Of a stretch of 64,000 bases of DNA, positions 46,009 to 54,480 are shown in pieces. The position numbers were made by a program, and so were the translations under genes. The first letter of the stretch is position 1. Each line of letters opens with the position of its first letter. This DNA is from Harryflintia acetispora (GTDB lineage: Bacteria; Bacillota; Clostridia; Oscillospirales; Ruminococcaceae), in assembly GCA_004340125.1 (NCBI GenBank), contig SLUK01000004.1, forward strand, positions 144,688 through 208,687, given 5' to 3'. A model generated the notes under the pieces. That model saw only the letters and a list, made by a program, of their open reading frames with translations. It was not told the DNA's origin and did not search any database.

Positions 46009-46915
46009 TCTCCCCGCCCCCTGTCTGATAGGCCGCGCAGGCCAGCGCGCGCAGCTTGTTTTCCTGCCCGTCCGCCCGGCTGGTCATCACCACCGGCACC
46101 GCCGCGCCCATCAGGAGGCCCGCCGTCTGGCAGCCACCCAGCACCCGCGCGGTTTTTAAGAGGATGTTCCCCGCCTCGATGTCCGGCACGAGCAGCACAT
46201 CCGCTTCCCCCGCCACCGCCACCGGGGAGCGCACCCCCTTGCGGCGCGCCGCCTCGGCGCTCACGGCGTTGTCCAGCGCCAGCGGCCCGTCCACCAGGCA
46301 CCCCTCGATCTGCCCGCGCTGGCTCATCAGCGCGAGCGCGGCCGCATCCAGGGTGGCGGGCATGGCGGGATTGACCGTCTCCACCGCCGCAAGGCAGGCC
46401 ACCTTGGGGCAGGATACCCCCAGCCTTCGCGCGAGGGATACGGCGTTTTCGATGATCGCCAGCTTCTCCCCCAGCCCCGGGGCAATGACCATCGCCCCGT
46501 CGGTGACGAAGAGCAGTCGATTAAGGTACGGAGACTGCAGCACCGTCACCATCGAAAGCAGCTTGGAGCGGCGGATACCGCTCTCCTTGTCCAAAACCGC
46601 CTTCATCAGGATGGAGGAGTGCAGCCGGCCCTTCACCAGGATGTCCACCTCCCCATCGCGGCAGAGCTCCACCGCCCGGTGCGCGGCCGCAGCAGGGGAA
46701 CCCTCCCCGACGATCTCGCGGCCTTCGAGCACCAGCCCGGCCTCCCGGGCGGCGGCCTCGATTTTCTGCCGCTCTCCGATCAGCAGCGGCTGGCAGAACC
46801 CCCGCTTTTCCGCCTCCAGCAGGGCCGAGAGGGTCTGCGGGTCCTCGGGCGATACCGCCGCGACCCTGCGCGGCGCGCCCCGCGCGGCGGCCGCCAGGAT
46901 GTCGTCAAAGGTCAT
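46001..46915 (-). CDS. ptb: Phosphate butyryltransferase family enzyme
   Basis: 304 residues. Exchanges CoA for phosphate on butyryl-, isobutyryl- or isovaleryl-CoA, giving the acyl phosphate used by Buk. The Pta/Ptb fold shows in LLIGERQKIEAAA, LVKGRLHSSILMKAVLD, LLFVTDGAMVIAPGL and the end LVPDIEAGNILLKTARVLGG. It overlaps the gamma subunit gene by 11 bases and buk by 8, so translation is coupled. Confidence 0.93.
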   Translation of the reverse strand: MTFDDILAAAARGAPRRVAAVSPEDPQTLSALLEAEKRGFCQPLLIGERQKIEAAAREAGLVLEGREIVGEGSPAAAAHRAVELCRDGEVDILVKGRLHSSILMKAVLDKESGIRRSKLLSMVTVLQSPYLNRLLFVTDGAMVIAPGLGEKLAIIENAVSLARRLGVSCPKVACLAAVETVNPAMPATLDAAALALMSQRGQIEGCLVDGPLALDNAVSAEAARRKGVRSPVAVAGEADVLLVPDIEAGNILLKTARVLGGCQTAGLLMGAAVPVVMTSRADGQENKLRALACAAYQTGGGENG

Positions 46916-47465
46916 GGCCGCCGCCCTCCTTTACAAAACGAACCCCCAGCCCGAACGCCTCGCGGTTGAGGGGGATCAGTTTCTCCTTGGCGGCGAAGAA
47001 CTCGCCGATCATCCCCTCCATCACCGAGGGCAGCACCATCCCGGTGCGCGCGAGCAGGCAGCCGAGCATGATCATATTGGTCGCCCTGGCGTTCCCCAGC
47101 TCCTCGGCCATTTCATTTGCCGGCACCGCCAGCACTTCGACGTCTCCCCGGACGGGGCGCAGGTCGATCAGCGAACGGTTGAGCAGGAGCAGCCCGCCGG
47201 GGCGCAGGTAGCTTTCAAATTTTACGAGCGAGGGGTTGTTCATCACCACCGCCGCGGTGACCTCCCCCGCGCAGGGCATGGGCGAGGCGATCTCCCCGTC
47301 CGAGACGATCACCGTCACGTTGGAGGTGCCGCCCCGCATGGCCCCGCCGTAGGCGGGCATCCAGCTCACCTGCAGCCCGGCCGCCATCGCGCAGCGCGCG
47401 AGCATCTTGGACATCGACTGGATCCCCTGCCCGCCGAAGCCGGAGAAAACGATCTGCTCATACAT
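46905..47465 (-). CDS. 2-oxoacid:ferredoxin oxidoreductase, gamma subunit
   Basis: 186 residues. FSGFGGQGIQSMSKMLARCA is the hallmark of the gamma subunit, followed by SWMPAYGGAMRGGTSN. It forms part of the CoA-binding and catalytic unit of ketoisovalerate- or ketoglutarate-type oxidoreductases. It overlaps the beta gene by 8 bases and ptb by 11. Confidence 0.93.
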   Translation of the reverse strand: MYEQIVFSGFGGQGIQSMSKMLARCAMAAGLQVSWMPAYGGAMRGGTSNVTVIVSDGEIASPMPCAGEVTAAVVMNNPSLVKFESYLRPGGLLLLNRSLIDLRPVRGDVEVLAVPANEMAEELGNARATNMIMLGCLLARTGMVLPSVMEGMIGEFFAAKEKLIPLNREAFGLGVRFVKEGGGHDL

Positions 47466-48207
47466 TCTCTGTCGCCCCCTTGTCCTTGTAGACCCCGAGC
47501 GGATAGTAGGGGATCATCTCGTTTTGCAGCCACTCCATGGCCTCCCCCGGGCTCTTGCCCCAGTTGGTCGGGCAGGTGGAGAGAACCTCCACCATCGAGA
47601 AGCCCTTGCCCTCCATCTGGTAGCGCAGCGCCTTGACGACCGCCTTTTTGGCTCCCCGGATGTGCGCGGTGGTGTCCAGCGCCACCCGTTCGAGATAGTA
47701 GCTCCCCTCGTGGGTGGCGAGCATCTCGCACACCCGCACCGGCCAGCCCATCGTCTCGCTGTCCCGCCCGTAGGGCGCGGTGGTGGCCTTCTGGCCGATC
47801 AGGGTGGTGGGGGCCATCTGCCCGCCGGTCATGCCGAAGATGGCGTTGTTGACGAAGAAGGTAGTGATCTTCTCCCCCCGGATGGCCGCATGGTTGATCT
47901 CTCCTGCACCGATGGCGGCCAGGTCACCGTCCCCTTGGTAGGTGAAGACGATCTTCTCAGGGTCGGCCCGCTTGGCCCCCGTGGCGACGGCGGGCGCCCG
48001 CCCGTGGGCGGCGATGTACATATCGAGGTTAAAATAGTCGTAGCAATAGCACGCGCAGCCCACCGGGCCGATCCCGATGGTGCGCTCCCAAATCCCCAGC
48101 TCCTCGATTGCCTCGGCGATCAGCCGATGGATGATCCCGTGGGTGCAGCCCGGGCAGTAGTGAAAGGGCGCCCCGGTCAGCACCGGGGTTTTATGAAACG
48201 CGCTCAT
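47458..48207 (-). CDS. 2-oxoacid:ferredoxin oxidoreductase, beta (TPP) subunit
   Basis: 249 residues. Binds thiamine diphosphate through GDGDLAAIGAGEINHAAI and FFVNNAIFGMTGGQ. Early cysteines in HYCPGCTHG and VGCACYCYDYF are likely ligands of the proximal 4Fe-4S cluster. The four-subunit layout (small ferredoxin, alpha, beta, gamma) fits the VOR/KOR class. It overlaps the alpha gene by four bases (ATGA). Confidence 0.94.
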   Translation of the reverse strand: MSAFHKTPVLTGAPFHYCPGCTHGIIHRLIAEAIEELGIWERTIGIGPVGCACYCYDYFNLDMYIAAHGRAPAVATGAKRADPEKIVFTYQGDGDLAAIGAGEINHAAIRGEKITTFFVNNAIFGMTGGQMAPTTLIGQKATTAPYGRDSETMGWPVRVCEMLATHEGSYYLERVALDTTAHIRGAKKAVVKALRYQMEGKGFSMVEVLSTCPTNWGKSPGEAMEWLQNEMIPYYPLGVYKDKGATENV

Positions 48208-49274
48208 TGCCGCTCCCCTCCTTCCTTTTGACGCAGCGCGAGGATGAAGTCCACCATCTGCTGCGGGGTGGGCAGCTCGAGGTCGTACCAGCCGTGGAAC
48301 GCGACCGGCTTCTGCCCGCCGACCCCCAGGCGCACGTCCTCGACCATCTGCCCCTCGGAGATTTCAAAATCCACGAAGGAACGCAGCGTTTCCCGCGCCG
48401 CGGCGCGCGAAAACGCCTCATAGGGGAAGGGATAGAGGGTGATCGGCCGGATCAGCCCCACCCGGACTCCCATCCCGCGCAGGGTCTTGATCGCGTTCTT
48501 GGCGATCCGCGCCACGGTTCCATAGGCGGCGATGACGTACTCGGCGTCCTCGGTGTCCACCTCCTCGACGCGCACCTCCTCCTTCGCCATCCGCCGGTAC
48601 TTTTCCTGCAATCGCGCCTCCAGCCCGGGCTTGCTGCGCGGGTTGATGACCGCGCGCGCCCGCCCGCAATCCGGCTTCCAGCCGCGGGCCGCCCAAGCGA
48701 TATCATAGGGCTTCGGGGGGGCCTCCTTGATCTCGACCGGCTCCATCATCTGGGCCATCATCGCATCCCCGAGCAGCAACACCGGCTGGCGGTAGCGCTC
48801 GGCCAGCTCAAAGGCAAGCGCTACCAGGTCGCAGGCCTCCTGCACCGAGGCGGGGGACAGGATCAGGGTGCGGTAGCCCCCGTTGCCGCCGCCTCTCGTG
48901 GCCTGGAAGTAGTCTGTCTGCGAGGGCACGATGGTGCCGAGCCCGGGACCCGCGCGCATGACGTTGATCACCACCAGCGGCAGCTCGGCCGCGGCGGCGT
49001 AGGAGATCCCCTCCTGCATGAGCGATACCCCCGGGCTCGACGAGCTGGTCATCACCCGGTGCGCGGTGCCCGCCGCGCCGTAGACCATGTTGATCGCGGC
49101 CAGCTCGCTCTCCGCTTGTAAAAATGTGCCCCCCACCCCCGGCAGCCGGGCCGCCATGTATTCCGGCAGCTCACTCTGCGGCGTGATGGGGTAGCCGAAG
49201 TAGAGCCGGCAGCCGGCCTGGATAGCGGCTTCCGCCATCGCCTCGCTGCCCTTCATCAAAATTTTCTTTCCCAT
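48204..49274 (-). CDS. 2-oxoacid:ferredoxin oxidoreductase, alpha subunit
   Basis: 356 residues from ATG 49274 (MGKKILMKGSEAMAEAAIQ), with GGAGGAG upstream. The pyrimidine-binding domain carries GYPITPQSELPEYMAARLP, SSSPGVSLMQEGISYAAAAELP and VPSQTDYFQATRGGGNG. A middle region (EYVIAAYGTVARIAKNAI) matches the transketolase C-terminal type domain. With beta, gamma and the ferredoxin subunit it oxidatively decarboxylates a 2-oxoacid to acyl-CoA and CO2 with reduction of ferredoxin. The sequence resembles 3-methyl-2-oxobutanoate (VorB) enzymes, but substrate range within the family is broad. Confidence 0.94.
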   Translation of the reverse strand: MGKKILMKGSEAMAEAAIQAGCRLYFGYPITPQSELPEYMAARLPGVGGTFLQAESELAAINMVYGAAGTAHRVMTSSSSPGVSLMQEGISYAAAAELPLVVINVMRAGPGLGTIVPSQTDYFQATRGGGNGGYRTLILSPASVQEACDLVALAFELAERYRQPVLLLGDAMMAQMMEPVEIKEAPPKPYDIAWAARGWKPDCGRARAVINPRSKPGLEARLQEKYRRMAKEEVRVEEVDTEDAEYVIAAYGTVARIAKNAIKTLRGMGVRVGLIRPITLYPFPYEAFSRAAARETLRSFVDFEISEGQMVEDVRLGVGGQKPVAFHGWYDLELPTPQQMVDFILALRQKEGGERQ

Positions 49275-49287
49275 GCGAGCACTCCTC

Positions 49288-49494
49288 CTATCCTTCGATC
49301 TCAATGCACAGGTCGGGGCAGGTCAGCGCGCAGGAGGCGCAGGCGATACACGCCTCCATGCGCCCGATGGCGGCAGGATGATACCCCTGCCGGTTAATCT
49401 CCCGCCCCGAGAAGGCCAGCAGCCCCTTGGGGCAGGCCCTGATGCAGAGCCCGCAGCCCTTGCAGCGCTCGCCGTCGATCGTGAGGGTTGCCAT
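49288..49494 (-). CDS. 2-oxoacid:ferredoxin oxidoreductase, delta (2x[4Fe-4S]) subunit
   Basis: 68 residues. ATG 49494 is preferred because GGAGGAG abuts the ATG at 49500 too closely. Two CxxCxxCxxxCP motifs (CKGCGLCIRACP and CIACASCALTCP) bind two 4Fe-4S clusters that pass electrons from the TPP site to ferredoxin. It is first of the four oxidoreductase genes, 13 bases before alpha. Confidence 0.95.
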   Translation of the reverse strand: MATLTIDGERCKGCGLCIRACPKGLLAFSGREINRQGYHPAAIGRMEACIACASCALTCPDLCIEIEG

Positions 49495-49533
49495 GTCCAT
49501 CTCCTCCTTTTTCCGTTTGAGCCCCGGCGCTTT

Positions 49534-51245
49534 TCAAAGCGCCAGGGCTGCCTCGGCCGCCGACCGCAGCGCCTCGTGCAGCCTCCCGGCCCCGGCCGCA
49601 TCTCCAATGATGGTGCAGGCGATCCCCGCTTCCCTGAGCGCATCGCAAAGCGTAGTGTCGGGGGACATCCCCGCGGCGAGGACCACGCTGTCAAAGGGCG
49701 CGGCATGCCGGCGGCCGTCCTTGGAATAGACCACCATCCCGTCCTCGCAGGAGCGCGCCCGAGCAGCAGGTCGGTGGCGAACACCGCGCGGCCCTCTTCG
49801 GTGCCCGGGATGGGAGGCCTTTTCGGCCTCGCCCCGGCGGCAATCAGCACCTGATCCGCCCCAAAACCGCGTACGAAGGGGACGTCCGCCTCCTGGCCGA
49901 GCAGGATTTTTACCCCTGCCGCCCGGGCCTCGGCCGCCAGCGAAGTGACGACCGACGCCAGCTCCCACTTCATGGGCGGAACCGCCGCGGCGCGCAGCAT
50001 CCCGCCGAGGCTCTGCTCGCGCTCCACCAGGGTGACCTCATGGCCGCGCCAACGCAGGCAGAGCGCCGCTTGCAGCCCGGCGGGCCCGCCGCCCACCACC
50101 AGCACCCGCCCCGGCTCCTTCGCAGGTGTCAGCGGGAGCTCCCGCTCGCATCCCACAAAGGGATTGACCGAGCAGCGCAGGCTGCCCTTGGTAATTTCAT
50201 CCTTGCAGCGGGTGCAGCCGACACAGCGCCGGATGGTCTCCTCCTTCCCCCCATAGGCCTTCTGTGCCCAGCAGGGGTCGGCCAGCAGCCCGCGGCTAAG
50301 CCCGACGAGCTCGGCGCGCCCCTCCAAAAGGAGCTGCTCGGCCATGCGCGGCTCGGTGACCCGCCCGCCGGTGAGGATGGGGATGCTCACCGCGCTGCGG
50401 ATCTCGTCCACGGCGCGCAGGTTGAAGCCCTGCGGCTGGTAATAGCTCGGGAATTCCCATTCATATTCGGTGAAGGAGCCGGCATTGATGTCCAGCAGGT
50501 CGATCCCAGCCTCCTGTAATGCGCGGGCGACCACCTTGCTCTCCTCGATCTGCCGCCCGCCCAGGGGCTCGAGCGCCCCCAGCCGCGCCAGGAGCGGATA
50601 GCGTTCCCCGACCTCTTTTCGGATCAGGGCGATCAGCTCGAGCGGCAGGCGCAGCCGTCCCTCCAGCGTGCCGCCATAGTGGTCGGTGCGCTTGTTGGTG
50701 CGCCCGGAGAGGAACTGCGCGAGGAAATACCCGTTGGTAAAATGCAGCTCCGCCGCGTCGAACCCGGCCTCGACAGCATGCCTGACGCAGGCGAGGTAAT
50801 CGCGTTTGAACGCCTCGATCTCCCCGACGGTGATCTCGCGCACCGGGCACTGCAGCATATGGCAGGGTACCGCCGAGGGGGCCACCGGGGTCAGCCCGCC
50901 GTTTTTCTGCGGGCTGGTGCAGCGGCCCATGTGCCCGATTTCGATACAGGCCTTGGCCCCGCCCGCGTGGATTGCCCCAGTCACCTTACGGAACCCCTCG
51001 ACCGAGCGCTCGGAAAAGAGCTCGCCCGCCCGTTTCCCCCAGTAGCCGACCGGCTGGGAGATGGTGTGCTCGCAGATGATCAGCCCCGCACCCCCCTGCG
51101 CACGCGCGCCGTAGTAGTCGGCCATCCGCCCGGTCGGCAGGTGGTCCTCCCCGGCAAAGCCGGTCCCGATGGGGCCCATCACGATCCGGTTGCGCAGATA
51201 CATGCCGTTTAGTGTAAAGGGCTCGAACAGCTTCTTACAGTTCAT
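49534..51245 (-). pseudogene. Old-Yellow-Enzyme/2,4-dienoyl-CoA reductase-like flavoprotein, broken
   Basis: Start ATG 51245 (GGAGGG upstream). Residues 1 to about 490 read well: FMN TIM-barrel (FEPFTLNGMYLRNRIVMGPI, GHMGRCTSPQ, LHFTNGYFLAQFLSGRTNKR), 4Fe-4S cysteines (CVGCTRC, later CSVNP) and an FAD domain (VLVVGGGPAGLQAAL). Near 49755-49770, after ATDLLLG, the sense moves to another frame, which gives SCEDGMVVYSKDGRRHAA, then SVVLAAGMSPDTTL, to a stop at 49534. About 90 residues of the expected NAD(P)H-binding Rossmann part are missing at the junction. A real deletion with frameshift or an assembly collapse fits. The unshifted frame would run on to 49323 inside the next gene. Relatives (BaiCD/BaiH, FadH) are 640-670 residues. 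Confidence 0.8.
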
Positions 51246-51259
51246 CGCGCGCCCTCCGC

Positions 51260-52453
51260 TCAGCGGATGGTCAGGCACTGCGCCTCGCGGACCGCCTGCT
51301 CACTGAGCTCGTTGCCGATCCCCGGCAGCTCGGGGACGCTGACATACCCATCCACCGGGTCGTAGCTGTACTTGCAGTAGGATTTGATTTCCGGGTGGTC
51401 GTTGGAGAAGAGATGCTCGTGCACCGAAAAGTTCGGGATAGCCGTCTCCAGCTGCAGCGCCGCCGCGACCGCGAAGGGCGTGCCCGCCGCGTGCGCCTGC
51501 ACCTTGACGTCGTAGACATGGGCCATGTCGCAGACCTTCTTGGTCTCGCTGAGCCCTCCGCAGTTGGTCAGGTCGGGCTGGATGATCCGCAGTGTCTGCT
51601 CCTCGAAATATTTCGAGTAGCCCCAGCGGGTCTGCACCTTCTCCCCCGCCGCCAGCGGGGTGACGGCCTTGTCCCGCACCACCTTCAAATTGCCGGGGCG
51701 AAACGGGTCGAGACACTCCTCCATCAGCAGGCAATCGTATTTCCGGGCGAGCCGGTCCATCTCGAGCGAGCCGCAGATATCCAGCCGACAGAGGTTCTCG
51801 ATCAGGATTTCCATCCCCTCGCCGCAGCGCTCCCGGATCGCACAGAGCCGCTCCTCGGCGAGCTTCATCACCGCGCGCTTGCTAAGCTCGTGCGCCGTCT
51901 GCCGCCGGGAGAGGGGCTGCTTGTCGCGGTCATAGGCGATGAAGTCGCACTTGACCATGTCATACCCGAGGTTCATCACCCGCTCGGCGACGTCGGCGTA
52001 TTCCCTCGCGCTGCCGCGCGGGGCCAGATCCTCGGCCCAGCCGCATTCGATGTGCGAGGCGTAGCAGCGCAGCTTTTGGTTTTGCTTGCCGCCCAGGAGC
52101 TTGTAGCAGGGCACCCCGAGCGCCTTGCCCTTGATATCCATCATGGCGGTGTCCAAGGCGCTCATCCCGGAAAAGACGATCACCCCGCCCCCGCTGCAAT
52201 GCCCGTAGAGGATGTTCTTGATCTCCTCCCAGAGCACCTCGTTGTCCATCGGGTCCCGCCCGATCACGAGGGGGGCCATGTCCTGAAGCATGCCGAAGAC
52301 GGCGTGCTCCCCGATCCCGGTAAAGATCCCCGCCTCGCCCAGGCCGCTGATCCCCTCGTCGGTATTGATCCGGCACATCACCGGCTTGCTGGGATAGGTG
52401 GAATGCGAAACCGCGGGCCTTAGCAGGAAAACGTCCACACTGGTAATTTTCAT
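51260..52453 (-). CDS. Enolase-superfamily enzyme (mandelate racemase/muconate lactonizing type)
   Basis: 397 residues. The N-terminal capping domain (KITSVDVFLLRPA, INTDEGISGLGEAG) and C-terminal barrel match the superfamily that abstracts a proton alpha to a carboxylate. Candidate metal ligands are the Glu in ILIENLCRLD, the Glu pair in LLMEECLDP and the Glu in LAAGEKVQTRWGY; a catalytic His lies in VQAHAAGTP. On the second strand the usual KxK/KxH base is MVKCD. This resembles sugar-acid dehydratases (galactonate, gluconate) but also racemases, so the reaction is unassigned. It lies between the symporter (16-base gap) and the OYE-type gene. Confidence 0.85.
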   Translation of the reverse strand: MKITSVDVFLLRPAVSHSTYPSKPVMCRINTDEGISGLGEAGIFTGIGEHAVFGMLQDMAPLVIGRDPMDNEVLWEEIKNILYGHCSGGGVIVFSGMSALDTAMMDIKGKALGVPCYKLLGGKQNQKLRCYASHIECGWAEDLAPRGSAREYADVAERVMNLGYDMVKCDFIAYDRDKQPLSRRQTAHELSKRAVMKLAEERLCAIRERCGEGMEILIENLCRLDICGSLEMDRLARKYDCLLMEECLDPFRPGNLKVVRDKAVTPLAAGEKVQTRWGYSKYFEEQTLRIIQPDLTNCGGLSETKKVCDMAHVYDVKVQAHAAGTPFAVAAALQLETAIPNFSVHEHLFSNDHPEIKSYCKYSYDPVDGYVSVPELPGIGNELSEQAVREAQCLTIR

Positions 52454-52469
52454 AGGTTGCCTCCTTACG

Positions 52470-54056
52470 CTACGCGAGCACGTTGGCCCAGAGGATGTTG
52501 ACGATCAGCAGCACCGCAACGCCGGCCGTGGCCGCCGCGAGCGCTCCCTTGATGGTGCCGCTCTTGGCTTCGGTTTGCAGCACCTCCTTGGGCGGGTTGA
52601 TTTCATCGAAGAACGCCTCCTGTTCGGGGCTGGTCCTGGTAAACAGCGAGACGATCACACCACTTAAGAACGAGACGATCATCCCGTAGATCACCGGGTG
52701 CAGCCCGAAGGGCAGGTGGGTGGTGGTCCCGAAGGGCAGCCCCTGGAAGACCGCGGCCAGGTAGAGGGCGGTGGTGACGACGGTGCCCGAGAGCATCGAG
52801 GTGATGGCCCCCTCCTTGGTGTAGCGCTTCCACATCACCCCGAAGAGCACCGCCGGGGCATAGGCCGCGCCGAAGATGGCCCCGCCGAAGTTGCCGATGG
52901 CCAAAATCAGGTCGCTGCGCCCGAGCGCGAAGAGCATGCCGAGCAGCCCGAAGGCCACGATGCAGATCCGGCAGACCAGCAGCAGCTTGCGCTCCGGCAC
53001 CTCTTTGCCCTTGCAGGCGATATCCTGGTAGAGGTCCTTGGAGACGCTCATGGCTAAGGTGAGCTGCTGGGTGTCCGCGGTGGAGAGGCAGGCGGCGAAC
53101 AGCCCGGCGATGGCGATGGCGCCGATAACCGGGTTGACCAAGTTCATCGCCGCCCAGACCAGCGCCTGGTTGGGCGCGACATCGGGGTTGACCAGGCTGA
53201 CGCCCGACCCGGCGGTGACCACCAGCCAGGCCACCGTGATGGCCGCAAAGGTGGCGATCAAAAGCCCCTTGATCCAGGTCTTGGAGTCCTTGGCCAGATA
53301 GCAGCGGGAGAGCCCGGCGGGCTGCACCGCGTTGCCGAAGGCCCACATGATCTGGATCCCGAGCAGCGAGCCCCAGGGCACCGCGTTGCCCTCGCCGGTG
53401 GCCGAGAAGAAGCCGCCCCCCTCGGCGGCCTTGGCGGCGAAGGCGCCGAGTCCCACCTTGCCGATGACCATCGGCGCAAAGATGATCGCCAGGCAGATGA
53501 CGATCAGCACCGTCATGATGGTGTCGGTGATGGTCACGCTCTTCGAGCCGCTGGAGAGGGTGATGATGGTGAAAACGCAGACCATGATGACCACCATCAG
53601 GTTATAGGGGATGCCCAGCAGCGCTTCGGTGATGGCGGCGCTGCCGATGATCTGGGTGAGGAAGTAGGCGCCCAGCGCAATGATGGTGACGAGGGTGGAC
53701 AGCACGCGAAGCCCCTGGCTGCCGTAGCGCGCCCCGAAGAAGTCCCCCAGGGTGACATGCCCCTTGGCCCGGCGCAGCTTGAGGCCGATGAACATCGCCA
53801 CGAAATAGGATGGGATGACGAAATTCAGCGTCCCGGTCAGCGGGCCGAACTTGAAGCCGTTGCTCACACAGCCGACCACGCCCATCGCCGAAAGCAGGGT
53901 GCCGGTATAGGTCCCGCCGATCAGCAGGGCGCCCGCGCCCCCGCTCATGTTGTAAAAGTCGGACAGGCTGGTCCCTTTTCGCGCACTCCAGAAGGTGGCG
54001 ATCAGGTAAAACGCCAGAAAGGAAAAAAAGATGATCTGGAATCCCAATACGCTCAT
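52470..54056 (-). CDS. Sodium:solute symporter (SSS family)
   Basis: 528 residues with about 13 transmembrane helices. Signatures: SLSDFYNMSGGAGALLIGGT in the first helices, LKLRRAKGHVTLGDFFGARYG before helix 4, and LFAACLSTADTQQLTLAMSV in helix 9, where the Ser/Thr residues bind Na+. The subgroup includes proline, pantothenate and monocarboxylate carriers. It should import the substrate of the operon. A 32-residue membrane peptide gene lies 41 bases upstream. Confidence 0.92.
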   Translation of the reverse strand: MSVLGFQIIFFSFLAFYLIATFWSARKGTSLSDFYNMSGGAGALLIGGTYTGTLLSAMGVVGCVSNGFKFGPLTGTLNFVIPSYFVAMFIGLKLRRAKGHVTLGDFFGARYGSQGLRVLSTLVTIIALGAYFLTQIIGSAAITEALLGIPYNLMVVIMVCVFTIITLSSGSKSVTITDTIMTVLIVICLAIIFAPMVIGKVGLGAFAAKAAEGGGFFSATGEGNAVPWGSLLGIQIMWAFGNAVQPAGLSRCYLAKDSKTWIKGLLIATFAAITVAWLVVTAGSGVSLVNPDVAPNQALVWAAMNLVNPVIGAIAIAGLFAACLSTADTQQLTLAMSVSKDLYQDIACKGKEVPERKLLLVCRICIVAFGLLGMLFALGRSDLILAIGNFGGAIFGAAYAPAVLFGVMWKRYTKEGAITSMLSGTVVTTALYLAAVFQGLPFGTTTHLPFGLHPVIYGMIVSFLSGVIVSLFTRTSPEQEAFFDEINPPKEVLQTEAKSGTIKGALAAATAGVAVLLIVNILWANVLA

Positions 54057-54097
54057 GTTCTATCCTCCGTTTCCTGTGTCTTGACACCTCGTTGCCC

Positions 54098-54196
54098 TTA
54101 GATGATCTGGTTTTTCAGCGCCCACGCCGCATAGATGATGATGGCCGCCACCACCGACAGGTGATAAATCCCCGCGCCGAAGATTGACAGGTTCAT
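54098..54196 (-). CDS. Small single-helix membrane protein, likely symporter accessory subunit
   Basis: 32 residues from ATG 54196, 6 bases after GGAGG. It consists of one hydrophobic helix (ending in AAWALKNQII). An in-frame ATG at 54223, also with a site (GAGGAGAAG), would add nine residues. Tiny subunits encoded next to sodium symporters are known in other carrier families (for example MetS with MetP), so a stabilising role is likely but inferred. It is the first gene of the operon, just after the promoter. Confidence 0.7.
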   Translation of the reverse strand: MNLSIFGAGIYHLSVVAAIIIYAAWALKNQII

Positions 54197-54261
54197 GCCG
54201 CCCCTCCTTTCCCAAATTGTCATTCTCTTCTCCTCTCAATATCATCTAAACATTATTTAAC

Positions 54262-54279
54262 TATCAAATTTATTTGATA
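54262..54279. promoter_or_regulatory. Perfect 8-bp inverted repeat, candidate IclR operator
   Basis: TATCAAAT-TT-ATTTGATA. It sits 3 bases downstream of the operon -10 element, over the predicted start of transcription, in the divergent region next to the IclR gene. This is the classical position for repression. Confidence 0.65.
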
Positions 54280-54281
54280 TT

Positions 54282-54310
54282 AATATATAATATATCTTAT
54301 AGTAAGTCAA
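54282..54310 (-). promoter_or_regulatory. Promoter of the 12-gene operon
   Basis: Minus strand TTGACT (54305-54310), 17-base spacer, TATATT (54282-54287), within a strongly AT-rich stretch. Confidence 0.75.
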
Positions 54311-54415
54311 TAACAATTGCAATATTTATCTGTTTTCATGACGAATTTGGTTATTTTTTGTCTATTCTATACATCCGCATAAAACCGGACCGGTCGCGGA
54401 TCCGGTGGAAATGAA

Positions 54416-54444
54416 TTGCGCGCGCGGATGGAAAATGATATACT
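54416..54444 (+). promoter_or_regulatory. Possible promoter of the IclR-family gene
   Basis: TTGCGC (54416-54421), 17-base spacer, TATACT (54439-54444). The -35 is weak, so this is tentative. Confidence 0.45.
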
Positions 54445-54480
54445 TTCCCTATAGACAGAAGGAAGGCAGGGATTTAGAAC

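Noticed and set aside
49534..51245. Programmed frameshift in the OYE-type gene
   Set aside because: About 90 expected residues are missing at the junction and there is no slippery run, so a deletion or assembly error explains it better.
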